64,000 bases of DNA from Debaryomyces hansenii CBS767. Lineage: Eukaryota > Ascomycota > Pichiomycetes > Serinales > Debaryomycetaceae. The stretch is taken from contig NC_006047.2 of assembly GCF_000006445.2 (NCBI RefSeq), forward strand, positions 1,178,001 to 1,242,000, given 5' to 3'. The translations under genes and the position numbers were made by a program. Below, piece by piece: positions 1-9,564 of the stretch. The notes below the pieces were generated by a model that saw nothing but the letters and a program-made list of their open reading frames with translations, had not been told where the DNA came from and searched no databases. The stretch's first letter is position 1; each line of letters opens with the position of its first letter.

Positions 1-375
1 ACATTCAAAAACACATCATTTGTCTTGAATTACGATGGGACCACCACCTGGAAAGAAGATTACGCGGATGAATCTACTAGGGAAGTTGCAAAAAGTTTGA
101 AGAAAAGTTTTCAGGAAATAGGTATAAAAAGACACGATTTATTAGTCAAGTTAAGAATGTTAAATCAAATGGAGACAGAAATTGCAAAAGGTGAATGGCG
201 AAACTGGCTTATGAGCGAGTTACAGAAATGTGATTACATCAATAATAGTTTATTTAAGAACATTAAAGCTGATGCTGATGAAAAAACTTATAATGAAATG
301 GCTTCGGGGATCAATTCCGTTGAACAATACTGCGAATGCTGCTCGGCCGAATTAAGTAACTTGGATCTTTTATAG
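1..375 (+). CDS. 3' part of an unidentified gene (5' end outside window)
   Basis: An open frame runs from base 1 to a TAG at 373-375. It has no ATG near the window edge, so this is the C-terminal ~124 residues of a longer protein. The peptide is charged and probably helical, with a Cys-rich patch (C-E-C-C) 12-15 residues from the end. I recognise no family. Codon use looks like that of the neighbours. A TACTAAC motif lies just past the stop (401-407), but I do not call an intron there. Reality as coding sequence is likely; function is unknown. Confidence 0.6.
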   Translation, partial: TFKNTSFVLNYDGTTTWKEDYADESTREVAKSLKKSFQEIGIKRHDLLVKLRMLNQMETEIAKGEWRNWLMSELQKCDYINNSLFKNIKADADEKTYNEMASGINSVEQYCECCSAELSNLDLL

Positions 376-601
376 TATACCCCATATATTACATATAGTT
401 TACTAACAACAAATACTAAGTTTTAGTCATTATTATATTTTAACAACTGTAACTTAATGTGTGTCGATGTGTAACACGGCTAGTTAATGTTCGGGTCATG
501 ATACCGAATTACATATAAAATGCAATAATTGAGAATAAACGAAAAATCTGTGTACGGTTAATTGTTCAAATATATTACAGAATAACAATAAGATTACATT
601 G

Positions 602-2038
602 ATGAATTTATCAACCATCCCGTTGATTATCAACGGTGAAGAAATCGCAACTTCAAATTTGTATCCCGTGTATTCCCACAAACATGCGCAGGATAAGATA
701 TGTGACTTTAGTTATTTGAGTGATTATGAAAAGCAGATACCGGAGATTTGTGATCATGCTGAGAAAGGGCTCGAAGAATGGTCGTCTATGCCATTCACGG
801 AGAAAAGAAGCATCTTGAAGAAAGCACTTGAGTTACTTGCGGCTAAACGAGATGAGCTTGTCGAGGCACATAAATTGATCGGGGGACCTACGTGGTTTAG
901 TGAATTTAATGTTGAAGGAGCTATAGGTCAATTGGAAGAATACATTTCACAATTATCTCAGCCTGATGGGGTGATTCCAAAGTCGAATTATTGTGATTTG
1001 GCCTTGACGTTCAGACAGCCTGTTGGAACAATATTGTCGATTTCACCATGGAATGCTCCAGTGATACTTGGGACTAGATCAATTGTGGGACCATTAGCAG
1101 CTGGATGTTCAGTTATTGTCAAATCTTCAGAAAAGGCACCACACTCGGCGTATATATTAGTCAGATGTTTCCTAGATGCTGGTGTGCCGAAGAATGCATT
1201 GCAATTAGTTCATCTTAAACCAGAGGACAATCCAAAGGCCGTTGAATTATTTATACGTAACAAAGCAATTAAAAAGGTTCATTTTACTGGCTCAACAAGT
1301 ACTGGCCGAGCTATTGCAACTATTGCCGCAAGTAATTTGAAACAATGCTTGTTGGAATTGGGAGGAAAGAATTACTCGATTGTTGAAGAAGATGCTGATT
1401 TGGATAAAGCTAGCAAAAACATTCTTTGGAGCGCATGGTGTCATATGGGCCAAATTTGCATGAGTACTGATAAAACCTATATTCACGAGTCCGTATACGA
1501 TGCATTCTTAAAAACGATGAAGGCTACAGCTGAATCTATGATGAAGGACCCAGATTATAAGTTACCTCATAGAGACGAGGGACTTGCAAGGAATATTGGT
1601 AAGTTTGTGAGTGATGCAGTTGCCAAAGGTGCCAAGATTGAATATGGGTCTGAGACTAGGTTTTCTGATAATGGTGAAAATGTACCCGTTACGCCCCTTA
1701 TTATTACTAACGTAACCTCGGATATGTTACTTGATTCTGTTGAAACTTTTGGCCCTGTGTTGTCTATCTACAAGTATAGTGACGTAAATGAACTCGTCAG
1801 GAAGTTAAACAACGATCAAAGTTGTTTAAAGACGGCAATCTGGTCTATAAATACTTTAAAGGCATTACGGATTGCTAAGAAAATTCAATGCGGTGGTATC
1901 CATATAAACAGCTCCACAGTCCACGATGAGCCAACTATAGCTCATGGTGGTGTTAAAGAAAGTGGACAAGGCAGAGTCAATAGTTCTTGGGGTATTGATG
2001 AGTTTTCATATGTTAAAACGATTACGATTGATGAATAA
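602..2038 (+). CDS. NAD(P)-dependent aldehyde dehydrogenase family protein
   Basis: The protein of 478 residues has the full aldehyde dehydrogenase fold and normal family length. The sequence shows the SPWNAP segment of the cofactor domain, the FTGST glycine motif near residue 227, the general-base glutamate in LELGGKN (E252) and the catalytic cysteine in GQICMS (C286). The family oxidises aldehydes to acids with NAD(P)+. The sequence resembles the vanillin/salicylaldehyde dehydrogenase branch more than the yeast Ald2-6 acetaldehyde enzymes, but that is an impression. No mitochondrial presequence is obvious. ATG at 602 is used; a TTG just before it is not a plausible start. The substrate cannot be told from sequence. 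Confidence 0.88.
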   Translation: MNLSTIPLIINGEEIATSNLYPVYSHKHAQDKICDFSYLSDYEKQIPEICDHAEKGLEEWSSMPFTEKRSILKKALELLAAKRDELVEAHKLIGGPTWFSEFNVEGAIGQLEEYISQLSQPDGVIPKSNYCDLALTFRQPVGTILSISPWNAPVILGTRSIVGPLAAGCSVIVKSSEKAPHSAYILVRCFLDAGVPKNALQLVHLKPEDNPKAVELFIRNKAIKKVHFTGSTSTGRAIATIAASNLKQCLLELGGKNYSIVEEDADLDKASKNILWSAWCHMGQICMSTDKTYIHESVYDAFLKTMKATAESMMKDPDYKLPHRDEGLARNIGKFVSDAVAKGAKIEYGSETRFSDNGENVPVTPLIITNVTSDMLLDSVETFGPVLSIYKYSDVNELVRKLNNDQSCLKTAIWSINTLKALRIAKKIQCGGIHINSSTVHDEPTIAHGGVKESGQGRVNSSWGIDEFSYVKTITIDE

Positions 2039-2074
2039 TGTTTTTAGTTTGTAAATGTATAATCTATGTCTACA

Positions 2075-3310
2075 TTAAAATCCTCGCTTCGACAAGTTTT
2101 CGGCTATATCTAAATACAATGCGATAGCATTAAACTTTGATGTGGGATGAAAAAAAGTGCTATCAATAGCGTTTCTTAATTTATTTGTCCAATTGATCAA
2201 ATCAAGGTGATCCACATCATCTAATGTGCCAATATATTTGCCCCATTTCGCACTTTCTACACTCACAATGCCGTCATTATCAATTCGATCTAAACCAGGT
2301 TTAGTTTTATCTCGAAGTTGCATTTCATATTTCATTATCTCCCAAGTTAATTTAAAGACGCTGAACCACTTAGGGTTGAATCGGGCACCATAAGAAAAGT
2401 AGGATACATTAGGGTCATCCTTTACTTTCTGATTGAATTCTACCAAACTTTTTGTAGTTAATTCATGGACTGATTTCGGACATACTCTGGATAAGTGGTT
2501 CCTGTTCTTTAAAAACTTAACAATAAAGTCTGCACATTCAGAGCCATGATGAGGTGTAGATATAGTGGTTAATGAAACTACTTGATAATTAGTATGCTTT
2601 AGTTTGGATATAAGATAACGGCTATCCAAACCACCCATAGAGTGAGCAATCAAATTTACCTTAATTGGTTTATTCGTCTCTTCGAACGTTGCATTCTCTG
2701 ACACATCATCTTTTGATTTGTTTGACATATTACTATAGATAGACGACTTGGATTCACTTTTACGAAGTTCGTCACATTCTCTGTTAATAAAATCATTCAA
2801 ATGGTTTGCTCTTTCCTTTATAGTTCCAAATGGAGGAACTTTGGCAATCAAAACAGTACTTCCTATGTTTTCAAGAGCTTCCTTAATACCATACCAATAA
2901 TCAATATTCAATAATCCATCATCGATAGTCTTTTTGACTTTCTCGCTAGCTTGGTGCAATCGATTATGGAATTTCGGTTTATGCATGAAAGTTAACTTGT
3001 CGAAACCAGAAAATCCATGGCATAAGACAATAGGATACCTTGGTATTTCATATTTTTCTTTTAACGTACTGAATTTATCACTGATTATTGGTTCTTTTTT
3101 CTTTTCTTGTAAATCTATGACTTTGTTTCCTCCATGATCGGTTTTTTTGGGAGGCTCAGAGTAAAATCGAATAGCAAATTTTGGTTTAAACCTTATTATA
3201 CCAATAGCATGGCTATTGGGTCTTCGTAAGCAGCTATATCTTATACGCATATCATCATATGTTCTACCTTGTCTACACCTATGTTGATAACATCTAAATT
3301 TCATTCTCAT
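2075..3310 (-). CDS. TGL2: Tgl2-like mitochondrial triacylglycerol lipase
   Basis: This is an alpha/beta-hydrolase of 411 residues. The HGFSGFD segment fits the oxyanion region and IAHSMGG holds the nucleophile serine (about S224), followed by DSRYLIS. These match yeast Tgl2, a mitochondrial lipase acting on tri- and diacylglycerols. The N-terminus is rich in Arg and Cys/His with few acids, which suits a mitochondrial presequence. It lies head-to-tail behind COQ6, with only 26 bp from the COQ6 stop to this ATG, so its promoter must overlap COQ6. A CACGTGAC site sits in that gap. A second ATG two codons downstream is an alternative start. Confidence 0.82.
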   Translation of the reverse strand: MRMKFRCYQHRCRQGRTYDDMRIRYSCLRRPNSHAIGIIRFKPKFAIRFYSEPPKKTDHGGNKVIDLQEKKKEPIISDKFSTLKEKYEIPRYPIVLCHGFSGFDKLTFMHKPKFHNRLHQASEKVKKTIDDGLLNIDYWYGIKEALENIGSTVLIAKVPPFGTIKERANHLNDFINRECDELRKSESKSSIYSNMSNKSKDDVSENATFEETNKPIKVNLIAHSMGGLDSRYLISKLKHTNYQVVSLTTISTPHHGSECADFIVKFLKNRNHLSRVCPKSVHELTTKSLVEFNQKVKDDPNVSYFSYGARFNPKWFSVFKLTWEIMKYEMQLRDKTKPGLDRIDNDGIVSVESAKWGKYIGTLDDVDHLDLINWTNKLRNAIDSTFFHPTSKFNAIALYLDIAENLSKRGF

Positions 3311-3321
3311 ATCTAATTAAA

Positions 3322-3329
3322 CACGTGAC
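3322..3329 (+). promoter_or_regulatory. CACGTGAC (Cbf1-type E-box) in the COQ6-TGL2 gap
   Basis: The octamer reads GTCACGTG on the minus strand, which fits the RTCACGTG consensus of Cbf1. It lies 12 bp before the TGL2 ATG, inside the 26-bp gap after COQ6. Function as a site is inferred from position and sequence only; it would be very close to the start codon for an activator site. Confidence 0.35.
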
Positions 3330-3336
3330 CGTACAC

Positions 3337-4815
3337 CTATCTACCACTGATAGCCTTTATCATTAAATCTTTGGCAGTATCGACTATATTTAACGATTTC
3401 ATACCAAAACCTCTAAGGAAGACAATAGGGAACCAATCAGTTGAAAATATTTTATGCAATTTATCGCAAACACCCATCAATACATGATTGGCAGGCCATG
3501 CATTAGCAGTATAATTTTCCAACACTAATGTTGAACCAATGTCAAGGCCTCTGTTCACCCCATCTTCAAGAGCCTCGAGTAAACATGCTACATCTGATTG
3601 TCCCATATTCAAACCCTGTCCCGCTAATGGATGAACAGTGTGAGCAGCGTCTCCAATTAATGCAATACGAGGAATTGCATATGTATCAGCATGGGATAAT
3701 TTCAATGGAAATCTAGCTCTAGAGTTCTCCACCACTGTAGTAACCTGTAACGGATATTTTTCTTCCAAAATAGAGAGCTTTATTTTCGACATACGCCACT
3801 CTATGTCCTCAAGAACTGACTTGTCATTTGGATCTTTCTTCAATTGTTCATAAATATAATTCAAATCAACCTCAGATAAGGTCATGGCTGCGTTAATCAA
3901 GTGAGGGAAGATCTCTTCATCCACCTTTAAAAATAATTCAGACAACTCAGGGGTGGTGGACCAAACAATAGTAGCATTGTCTTCAGTTAATGGCAAAATA
4001 GCAAGTGGTCCGGTTGTAAGGAATCTTTGCCATGCAATTGACCGGTAGTCTTCATATTGATGTTTGATAGTGGCTACGACACCGAATCTATTATACGACC
4101 AACCCCTAGATGGGATATGGGAAAATTTACGAACAGGAGAGTTAAAACCGTCCGCACCCACTAATAATCTTGTTTGTAAAACATCTCCATTCGAAAGCTT
4201 GACAATTGGCCAGTCGATTTCTGGGTTGCCTGCTTCTGGGTCGTTTTCCAATAGTTCATGGGTATTTTCTTCTTTCGGATTAATAATTTCAACAACCTTA
4301 GTATTATCTAATATAACAGCTTCTTGCTCAATGCTTGGATCCTTAATATTGTCATTTAAGTCGTCAATCTTCGATATCAATGAACTTTGAATATTTACAT
4401 TTTCACACATTGCCGCCAAAACACCAACACCAACGCTACTTCCATCAAATCTTATACGTGATTCTTTATCTTGGGAATCATAAGCGACAATATTATCATA
4501 GAACTTGATTCTGTCCTGGTCTATGTAGTCCCAATTTCCAATTTTTTCTTGCATGAATTCTACGGATTTAGGGGTCAATGAAACAACTCTGTTGGTATAC
4601 TCATCCGGTGGGTTTATACCAAAGTCACGAACAGATTCTAAACTCGACCCTTCCACCAATGTACATTTTAAATGTTTCGTCTTATGAGAATTTTTCAAAG
4701 CTGCTAACAACGATAATCCAGCTGGTCCCCCACCTATTACTACTACGTCCTGAAACTTTGGAGAGCTGATAGACGCAGCTGTTGCTAGTGATCTAGCAAA
4801 TGATTTTAAAAGCAT
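3337..4815 (-). CDS. COQ6: Ubiquinone biosynthesis flavin monooxygenase Coq6
   Basis: Coq6 is a FAD-dependent monooxygenase that hydroxylates C5 of the coenzyme Q ring in the mitochondrial matrix, within the CoQ synthome. The protein (492 residues, usual length) begins with a Ser/Ala/Arg presequence, then VVIGGGPAGLS (residues 25-35) for the FAD ADP moiety. The GADGFNS motif lies mid-protein, and the GDAAHTVHPLAGQG flavin-binding motif sits in the last third. All are typical of the UbiH/Coq6 family. TGL2 follows 26 bp downstream on the same strand. COQ7, another gene of the pathway, lies about 32 kb away. Confidence 0.95.
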   Translation of the reverse strand: MLLKSFARSLATAASISSPKFQDVVVIGGGPAGLSLLAALKNSHKTKHLKCTLVEGSSLESVRDFGINPPDEYTNRVVSLTPKSVEFMQEKIGNWDYIDQDRIKFYDNIVAYDSQDKESRIRFDGSSVGVGVLAAMCENVNIQSSLISKIDDLNDNIKDPSIEQEAVILDNTKVVEIINPKEENTHELLENDPEAGNPEIDWPIVKLSNGDVLQTRLLVGADGFNSPVRKFSHIPSRGWSYNRFGVVATIKHQYEDYRSIAWQRFLTTGPLAILPLTEDNATIVWSTTPELSELFLKVDEEIFPHLINAAMTLSEVDLNYIYEQLKKDPNDKSVLEDIEWRMSKIKLSILEEKYPLQVTTVVENSRARFPLKLSHADTYAIPRIALIGDAAHTVHPLAGQGLNMGQSDVACLLEALEDGVNRGLDIGSTLVLENYTANAWPANHVLMGVCDKLHKIFSTDWFPIVFLRGFGMKSLNIVDTAKDLMIKAISGR

Positions 4816-5109
4816 GGTAGGTTATAGAATACTTCATTACCTTTGCAAGAAACTACCTAATAAACTTTGTGGTTCGATTTTAAGGTGCATTTCCAGCGCG
4901 ATCCAAACTTTTTCATACCCATTATATTAAAGCTATTTAAAACATTATAACGACTAGACAGTTAAATATAAGGATAGAAATAGAAAAATAAATTACAAAA
5001 TATAGATAATGAAACCAGTATTATTATAAGAAATGCGTTATCTTGTTTAAAACGATTTTTTTATTATTTTTCAGAATTTTATATCACATTTTCTTGGACA
5101 TACAGCGAA

Positions 5110-6150
5110 CTAAGTCTTAGGAATATCTTCCAATTTGACTTTACCACTTTCAACCCAATAAGGATCTATTAATCTTTCTTTTTCTTCATACATTACCTTG
5201 TATGAAGTCTTGATAGTACCATCACTGACACCAGTCTTATCAGCTATCTTGGAAGGTTGTAAATCAGCCCCAAAAACCAAAGCAGCCATATATATAACAG
5301 TTGCTGCAATGGTGATGGGGGACCTACCCGCCAAAACACCAACGTCTTTACAACGTCTAGCTATGTGTTCAGCAGCATTGGTAACTTGCGTACTCAAACC
5401 CAAGTGCGAACAGAATCTTCTGATCAAATCTTCGGCCGAAGTTTGGGTGGTTTGCATGTTGTCTTGTATAAGAGAATATGCGTTTGGATTAGCAGCGTTC
5501 TTTTCCTGGATAATCTTATTCATGATTTTGAAGACTTTACCAATTTCCTTTCTTGGAACATTGGTTAAAGCCCAAATTTCCTTGAAAGAACGAGCCACCT
5601 TGGCTTTACGACAGCCAATGAAGATTGCAGCCGCCATGATTGATTCCTGTGACTTACCTTTCAAAGGCCTTTCTTCGTAAACCAATTTGTACACTTCCTT
5701 GGCACCATCTTGAACAATCTTTGGTAATTGATACCCATCACACATTTGCGACAACTTCGAATATGCTGCCGCCAATGCGTTGTCTTTTTTGTCTACTAAG
5801 GACTTAGATTGTGCTCTGTTTAATTCTCTACCGACCTTGGTGTTTTCGGGGACATATGAAATCATTGTAGACAAATCTTCAGTATCTAACAACGGGTTTC
5901 CGGCGTCACCAACACGACTTGGATCATCACCATTCTGATCATCATTACTGAATGTTCTCCATTCAGACCTTGTATCGACAACACGATCACTAAGGACTAA
6001 ACCACAACTACCACAAACAATGTCACCTTCACTAAATCTTTCTATTAAATCAGGAGGAAAAATTTTACATTCCGGACACGTTAATGTGATATTTAGGTTC
6101 GGACCAGCAAATGGTTCATCTCCAGCATTTCCAGCAGTTTGAACACTCAT
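5110..6150 (-). CDS. SUA7: General transcription factor TFIIB
   Basis: TFIIB bridges TBP-promoter DNA and RNA polymerase II and sets the start site. The N-terminal zinc ribbon has cysteines at C25, C28, C46 and C49. The B-finger/reader follows with the very conserved [12 protein letters not shown] and GDDPSRVG segments. Two cyclin-like repeats then make up the C-terminal two-thirds. Length (346 aa) equals that of other yeast TFIIB proteins. It lies on the minus strand between COQ6 and VPS75, and the 436 bp upstream should hold its promoter. Confidence 0.96.
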   Translation of the reverse strand: MSVQTAGNAGDEPFAGPNLNITLTCPECKIFPPDLIERFSEGDIVCGSCGLVLSDRVVDTRSEWRTFSNDDQNGDDPSRVGDAGNPLLDTEDLSTMISYVPENTKVGRELNRAQSKSLVDKKDNALAAAYSKLSQMCDGYQLPKIVQDGAKEVYKLVYEERPLKGKSQESIMAAAIFIGCRKAKVARSFKEIWALTNVPRKEIGKVFKIMNKIIQEKNAANPNAYSLIQDNMQTTQTSAEDLIRRFCSHLGLSTQVTNAAEHIARRCKDVGVLAGRSPITIAATVIYMAALVFGADLQPSKIADKTGVSDGTIKTSYKVMYEEKERLIDPYWVESGKVKLEDIPKT

Positions 6151-6586
6151 AGTTATCTTATAACTCTTGTGGATATTTATAATTAATAATCAATGAATGA
6201 GCGGGTATTTGATTTAACTATTCTAACGCAACAATAATAATATATTGATTTATTTGTATTCGACTGAACGATACAACTGTAGATAGTAGGTGGTGAGGGA
6301 GATGGAGGTAGATGGGCGGCCTAAGCTGATAAGAAGAAGGGTAATTAGTATAAATGATTATAATGACTTACAGTTCTCAAGAGGTAATAATTACATGGTT
6401 AATACACGACATACATAATAAAGCATTCGAAATGATTCTACAGACATGATTACAGAGGGTCATTACAAGACTGGAGGTCATTGTTACATCAGAATAATGC
6501 GTGTTTTATCAATGAATTGATTTATGAAAATATAAAATTTTGGAACCGTACTCTATTAAGAAAGACATGAGGTATTCAATGTAGAT
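6151..6586. other. Intergenic: SUA7 upstream region and VPS75 3' flank
   Basis: This 436-bp stretch is AT-rich. It contains the promoter of SUA7 and the 3' end of VPS75. I see no coding potential, tRNA or convincing motif in it. Confidence 0.6.
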
Positions 6587-7432
6587 CTATTTTTTCTTTT
6601 TCGATGGTTGATCATCAACTTTTGCAGTTCGCTTCTTACTGTTCGTGGCGTCTTGTTGGGAAGTTTCTCCTTCATCATCGTCTTCCTCGCTTATATCTAA
6701 TTCTTCACCCTCAGAGCTGTCTTCATCATCCAAGCCATCACCTGGCAAGGCCTCGGTGTAGTATTTAACGGCATAGGGAAACAAGTCATCGATTATCAAT
6801 CTAGTTAATTCGTCACCGCTGCGGAATTCTTTTCCTGGTTTGGTACCAGTCCAGTTGAACCACGAAAAAAATGATTTCATGCCTAATCTATAGTTTTTCT
6901 TATCCTCTGACGACAAATCTTTACCCTTATTTTGTTTAATAAGCGTTGGGTTTATTTCTTTTAGTTCTTTAGGCCATTTAACAGCTACTGGCGACGAGCG
7001 GAGCTTCTCTTCCCCATCTTCAATAAATGAATGAAAATGTTTAGTTACCTCTTGGGTTGGCACCAAGGGTTCACCATTCTCATCATCTTTGAACGCCACG
7101 GTAATTGAAAAATCTCTAGGGTTTTCGGAGCTTTCAGTATCAGCAACTTTATAATGCACGTAAATGTCAGTGATATACTCAATGTATTTCAAATCATCAC
7201 CACTGACATAGTCTGGAAAGTCATCATTCTCAGCTAATACAATGTACCAGAATTGAGGAATCTGTGTTAGTATCTGACGACGTTTCTTATAGATACTTTG
7301 TGTTTTCCTAATTCTGTAAACACTAGCATCTATTTCTGCTTTATCCATTTCCTGTTCACACTCAGCTAGTCCAATTAAGCATTGTTCAAGCATCTGGGAA
7401 TCCTTTTCCACGGATTCTTCGTTTTTGGCCAT
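6587..7432 (-). CDS. VPS75: NAP-family histone chaperone Vps75
   Basis: This 281-residue NAP/SET-family protein has an N-terminal helix rich in Glu/Gln and Lys for dimerisation, then the earmuff domain. Family-typical segments include QIPQFWYIVLAEN, YIEYITDIYV and FFSWFNWTG. An acidic C-terminal tail of mixed Glu/Asp with a final Lys-rich patch follows. Vps75 is known to bind H3-H4 and stimulate the acetyltransferase Rtt109 on H3 K9/K27/K56. The K56 link fits with HST3 (H3K56 deacetylase) elsewhere in the window, but the two are not neighbours. Another NAP/SET member is the alternative, less likely by length. Confidence 0.85.
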   Translation of the reverse strand: MAKNEESVEKDSQMLEQCLIGLAECEQEMDKAEIDASVYRIRKTQSIYKKRRQILTQIPQFWYIVLAENDDFPDYVSGDDLKYIEYITDIYVHYKVADTESSENPRDFSITVAFKDDENGEPLVPTQEVTKHFHSFIEDGEEKLRSSPVAVKWPKELKEINPTLIKQNKGKDLSSEDKKNYRLGMKSFFSWFNWTGTKPGKEFRSGDELTRLIIDDLFPYAVKYYTEALPGDGLDDEDSSEGEELDISEEDDDEGETSQQDATNSKKRTAKVDDQPSKKKK

Positions 7433-7585
7433 CCTTGATACTCGTACCTATGTCACTTATCTATATTGAAAAATAAATGTAAATAAATTATTCAGGAATA
7501 TTTAGATCATCTACTCTTTATACTTATTTTTGTGTAACTAAAAAAGTTATACCAATTCTATTGAAACTACAGACATATGAACAAA

Positions 7586-8833
7586 TTAACGACCACCCTT
7601 TCTTACTCTTTTACTCATTTCTGGTAACTTGAAAGGAACCTTTAAGGTTGCGACTTTATAGGTGCTTGCAGAAACCTTTGGAATACCAAATGCCTCTGCC
7701 TGGGCAACGGTAGCTGATTTAATAATTGCACCCAATGCTTTGCATAAACTAACTAATCTAGTTGGTTTCATATTTAACTCATGAGCTAAAGGAGGTAACT
7801 CAACCATGAAGTTATCAATATGGAAAATGATAGCTAATAAGTAACACAATAGCTTATCTTCATGATGAGGATCGATTACAAACGATCTATCTTTTGACTT
7901 ACCGAATTGCGAGGCACGAGGAATGGTAAATCTTTCTAAGATACCATCGACTAAAATTTCGGAAGGTTTGTTTTGTAATTTTAACATTAAAGTCTGTTTG
8001 TCCTTAACACGGCGGTTTTCGTAAACTCCAAATAATAAAGATGCGTAGTATAATAATTGTAATTTTTCAGTGTTATTGCTAGAAATTAATGGGGCCAAAT
8101 GCTTTGATACATAAATTGACTTATCGTATGGTAATAATTCCAATCTTTGCTTAGGGTCTTCTTCAGTGAAAAGAGAGTTAACACGCAAGTATGACCATTC
8201 CCTCTTGGGTATTATATTGTACAATTCATAGATATCCTCAACGTTGGTGGCTTCAACGTTTGCAATTGGTGTTGGTCTATCATGTGTAACAGTATCTTCC
8301 ATTTGTTTTCTAGTTGGCAAATCTTGCGTGGTCTCTTTAACGGAATCAACAATATCCAATTCCATTTCTTGCAACTTATCTGCGTCAATTCTGTTCTTTT
8401 CTAAGTTTGTGATCGCAGCCTTGGCCTTCTTGGTACCAAAAGCTTCACCTAATGCATTACGCTGCGTAACATTACGAACACCGGCTTGTCTAATAGAAGG
8501 CCCTTTGAATGATCTCTTCGACTTGGCTGTCACCTTACTGAGCACTAATGGAGATTTATATAAATCGACCGATTTGTTAAGAGGGTCGTATAATGCAACT
8601 ACATAATCATTATTATCATCTTCGACAGTTTCTCCATTATAATCCAATCTTTCATTTTCTCCGTGAATTACAAATTCATCGTTCTTTTTATGCTTATATA
8701 AATCAAATTCCATGTCGCTTGGAACTGATAAGCCCTTGAAAAATGATCCAACCACAACGGCGGGATCTTCCGTGTATGACGAAACCCTTAATTCTGTAGT
8801 CTTAGACTCTCTCTTTCTTTTCTCCCCTGACAT
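7586..8833 (-). CDS. RPA49: RNA polymerase I subunit A49
   Basis: The 415-residue protein matches the Rpa49/PAF53 family. It has an N-terminal dimerisation domain (pairs with Rpa34) containing the FFKGLSVPSD and YDPLNKSVDLY segments. A linker with RQAGVRNVTQRNALGEAFG follows, then a C-terminal tandem winged-helix region ending in a basic tail. It acts in the nucleolus to support Pol I initiation and elongation of rRNA. Its short upstream region shared with DPH4 carries PAC- and RRPE-type motifs, the usual pair for ribosome-biogenesis genes. Confidence 0.95.
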   Translation of the reverse strand: MSGEKRKRESKTTELRVSSYTEDPAVVVGSFFKGLSVPSDMEFDLYKHKKNDEFVIHGENERLDYNGETVEDDNNDYVVALYDPLNKSVDLYKSPLVLSKVTAKSKRSFKGPSIRQAGVRNVTQRNALGEAFGTKKAKAAITNLEKNRIDADKLQEMELDIVDSVKETTQDLPTRKQMEDTVTHDRPTPIANVEATNVEDIYELYNIIPKREWSYLRVNSLFTEEDPKQRLELLPYDKSIYVSKHLAPLISSNNTEKLQLLYYASLLFGVYENRRVKDKQTLMLKLQNKPSEILVDGILERFTIPRASQFGKSKDRSFVIDPHHEDKLLCYLLAIIFHIDNFMVELPPLAHELNMKPTRLVSLCKALGAIIKSATVAQAEAFGIPKVSASTYKVATLKVPFKLPEMSKRVRKGGR

Positions 8834-8892
8834 ATAGATTCCAATTATAATTATCCGTCAACACTGTAAAAATGAAAATAATGCTTCTTCAT

Positions 8893-8898
8893 CTCATC
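8893..8898 (-). promoter_or_regulatory. PAC-type motif (GATGAG on minus strand)
   Basis: CTCATC on the plus strand reads GATGAG toward RPA49, 60 bp upstream of its ATG. GATGAG is the core of the PAC element (polymerase A and C), typical of Pol I/III subunit and ribosome-biogenesis promoters. Placement and the companion RRPE-like motif support it. Confidence 0.55.
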
Positions 8899-8916
8899 TA
8901 AGTATATGCTTCAAAA

Positions 8917-8924
8917 AAAAAATT
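8917..8924. promoter_or_regulatory. RRPE-like A5T3 motif
   Basis: AAAAATTT lies about 85 bp upstream of RPA49, 19 bp beyond the PAC core. RRPE (AAAAATTTT) and PAC commonly occur together in this order in ribosome-biogenesis genes. The A-tract is long, so part of the match could be chance. Confidence 0.45.
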
Positions 8925-8934
8925 TCTGAAAACA

Positions 8935-8940
8935 CACGTG
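8935..8940. promoter_or_regulatory. CACGTG E-box between RPA49 and DPH4
   Basis: CACGTGAT reads ATCACGTG on the minus strand, which fits the Cbf1 consensus RTCACGTG. It is about 70 bp from DPH4 and 100 bp from RPA49. Cbf1 has roles in ribosomal gene control in CTG-clade yeasts; that use here is inference. Confidence 0.4.
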
Positions 8941-8969
8941 ATTAATGAATATCTAAATTTCATACTATC

Positions 8970-8999
8970 ATGACTACTGGTTGGGACATAATTACATAG
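8970..8999 (+). other. Short upstream ORF before DPH4
   Basis: ATG at 8970 opens nine codons and stops at TAG 8997-8999, nine bases before the DPH4 ATG at 9009. If the mRNA starts upstream of 8970, scanning ribosomes would meet this first. Whether it is transcribed cannot be told from sequence. Confidence 0.35.
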
Positions 9000-9008
9000 A
9001 TTTGGGTT

Positions 9009-9515
9009 ATGGATCCATATATAGAGGACAGGGATATACAGAAACGAAGCCATTATAAAGTTCTTGGCGTAGTTCCGACTTGTAATGACCTTGACATCAA
9101 AAGTGCATATAAAGAGATGTTATTAGCACATCATCCTGATAAGAACGGAAATGCTTCGACTACCATAAATAGCATACAAGAAGCATATAAAACTCTCATA
9201 GACCCAGAATTGAGAGACCAGTACGACGATTCGCTAAAAAGGTCTATCCAGAGACAGGGATTCAATATAACAGGAGATGGACTAGATATATACTGTTTGG
9301 ATGATTTTGAAATGGAGGAAGAAGAGGAATGTAAATGGCTCAAGGATTGTCCTAGATGTCAGTTTCCAAAGTCCATTAAGTTTAAGGAATCGGACTTGAT
9401 TGAAAACGGTACGGAGGATGGCGACAATGGTTTCGATATTATAGTCCAATGCGAGAGTTGCAGCTTATGGATTAAAGTGAAATATTATGAGATTAATGAA
9501 GAAGATGACGAATAA
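9009..9515 (+). CDS. DPH4: Diphthamide biosynthesis J-protein Dph4/Jjj3
   Basis: Dph4 is a type III J-protein that delivers iron/electrons for the Dph1-Dph2 step of diphthamide formation on eEF2. This 168-residue protein has a J domain with HPD at residues 42-44. A C-terminal CSL zinc finger follows with C114, C117, C148 and C151, including the Cys-Ser-Leu triplet after the last cysteine. Both domains and the length are diagnostic. It diverges from RPA49 across 175 bp. Confidence 0.93.
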   Translation: MDPYIEDRDIQKRSHYKVLGVVPTCNDLDIKSAYKEMLLAHHPDKNGNASTTINSIQEAYKTLIDPELRDQYDDSLKRSIQRQGFNITGDGLDIYCLDDFEMEEEEECKWLKDCPRCQFPKSIKFKESDLIENGTEDGDNGFDIIVQCESCSLWIKVKYYEINEEDDE

Positions 9516-9564
9516 ATATAGATTGAGCTAGACTTTTAAAACTAATATATACAATGCAATAAGC

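Noticed and set aside
373..420. GTATAC, TACTAAC and AG just at the stop of the left partial gene, giving a possible 46-nt intron.
   Set aside because: The donor is off-consensus, the intron would be shorter than the others here, and splicing only removes the stop to add 13 unremarkable residues.
4870..4885. GGTTCGATTTT, like a tRNA B box.
   Set aside because: No A box or acceptor stem pairing nearby; it lies in the COQ6 upstream region.
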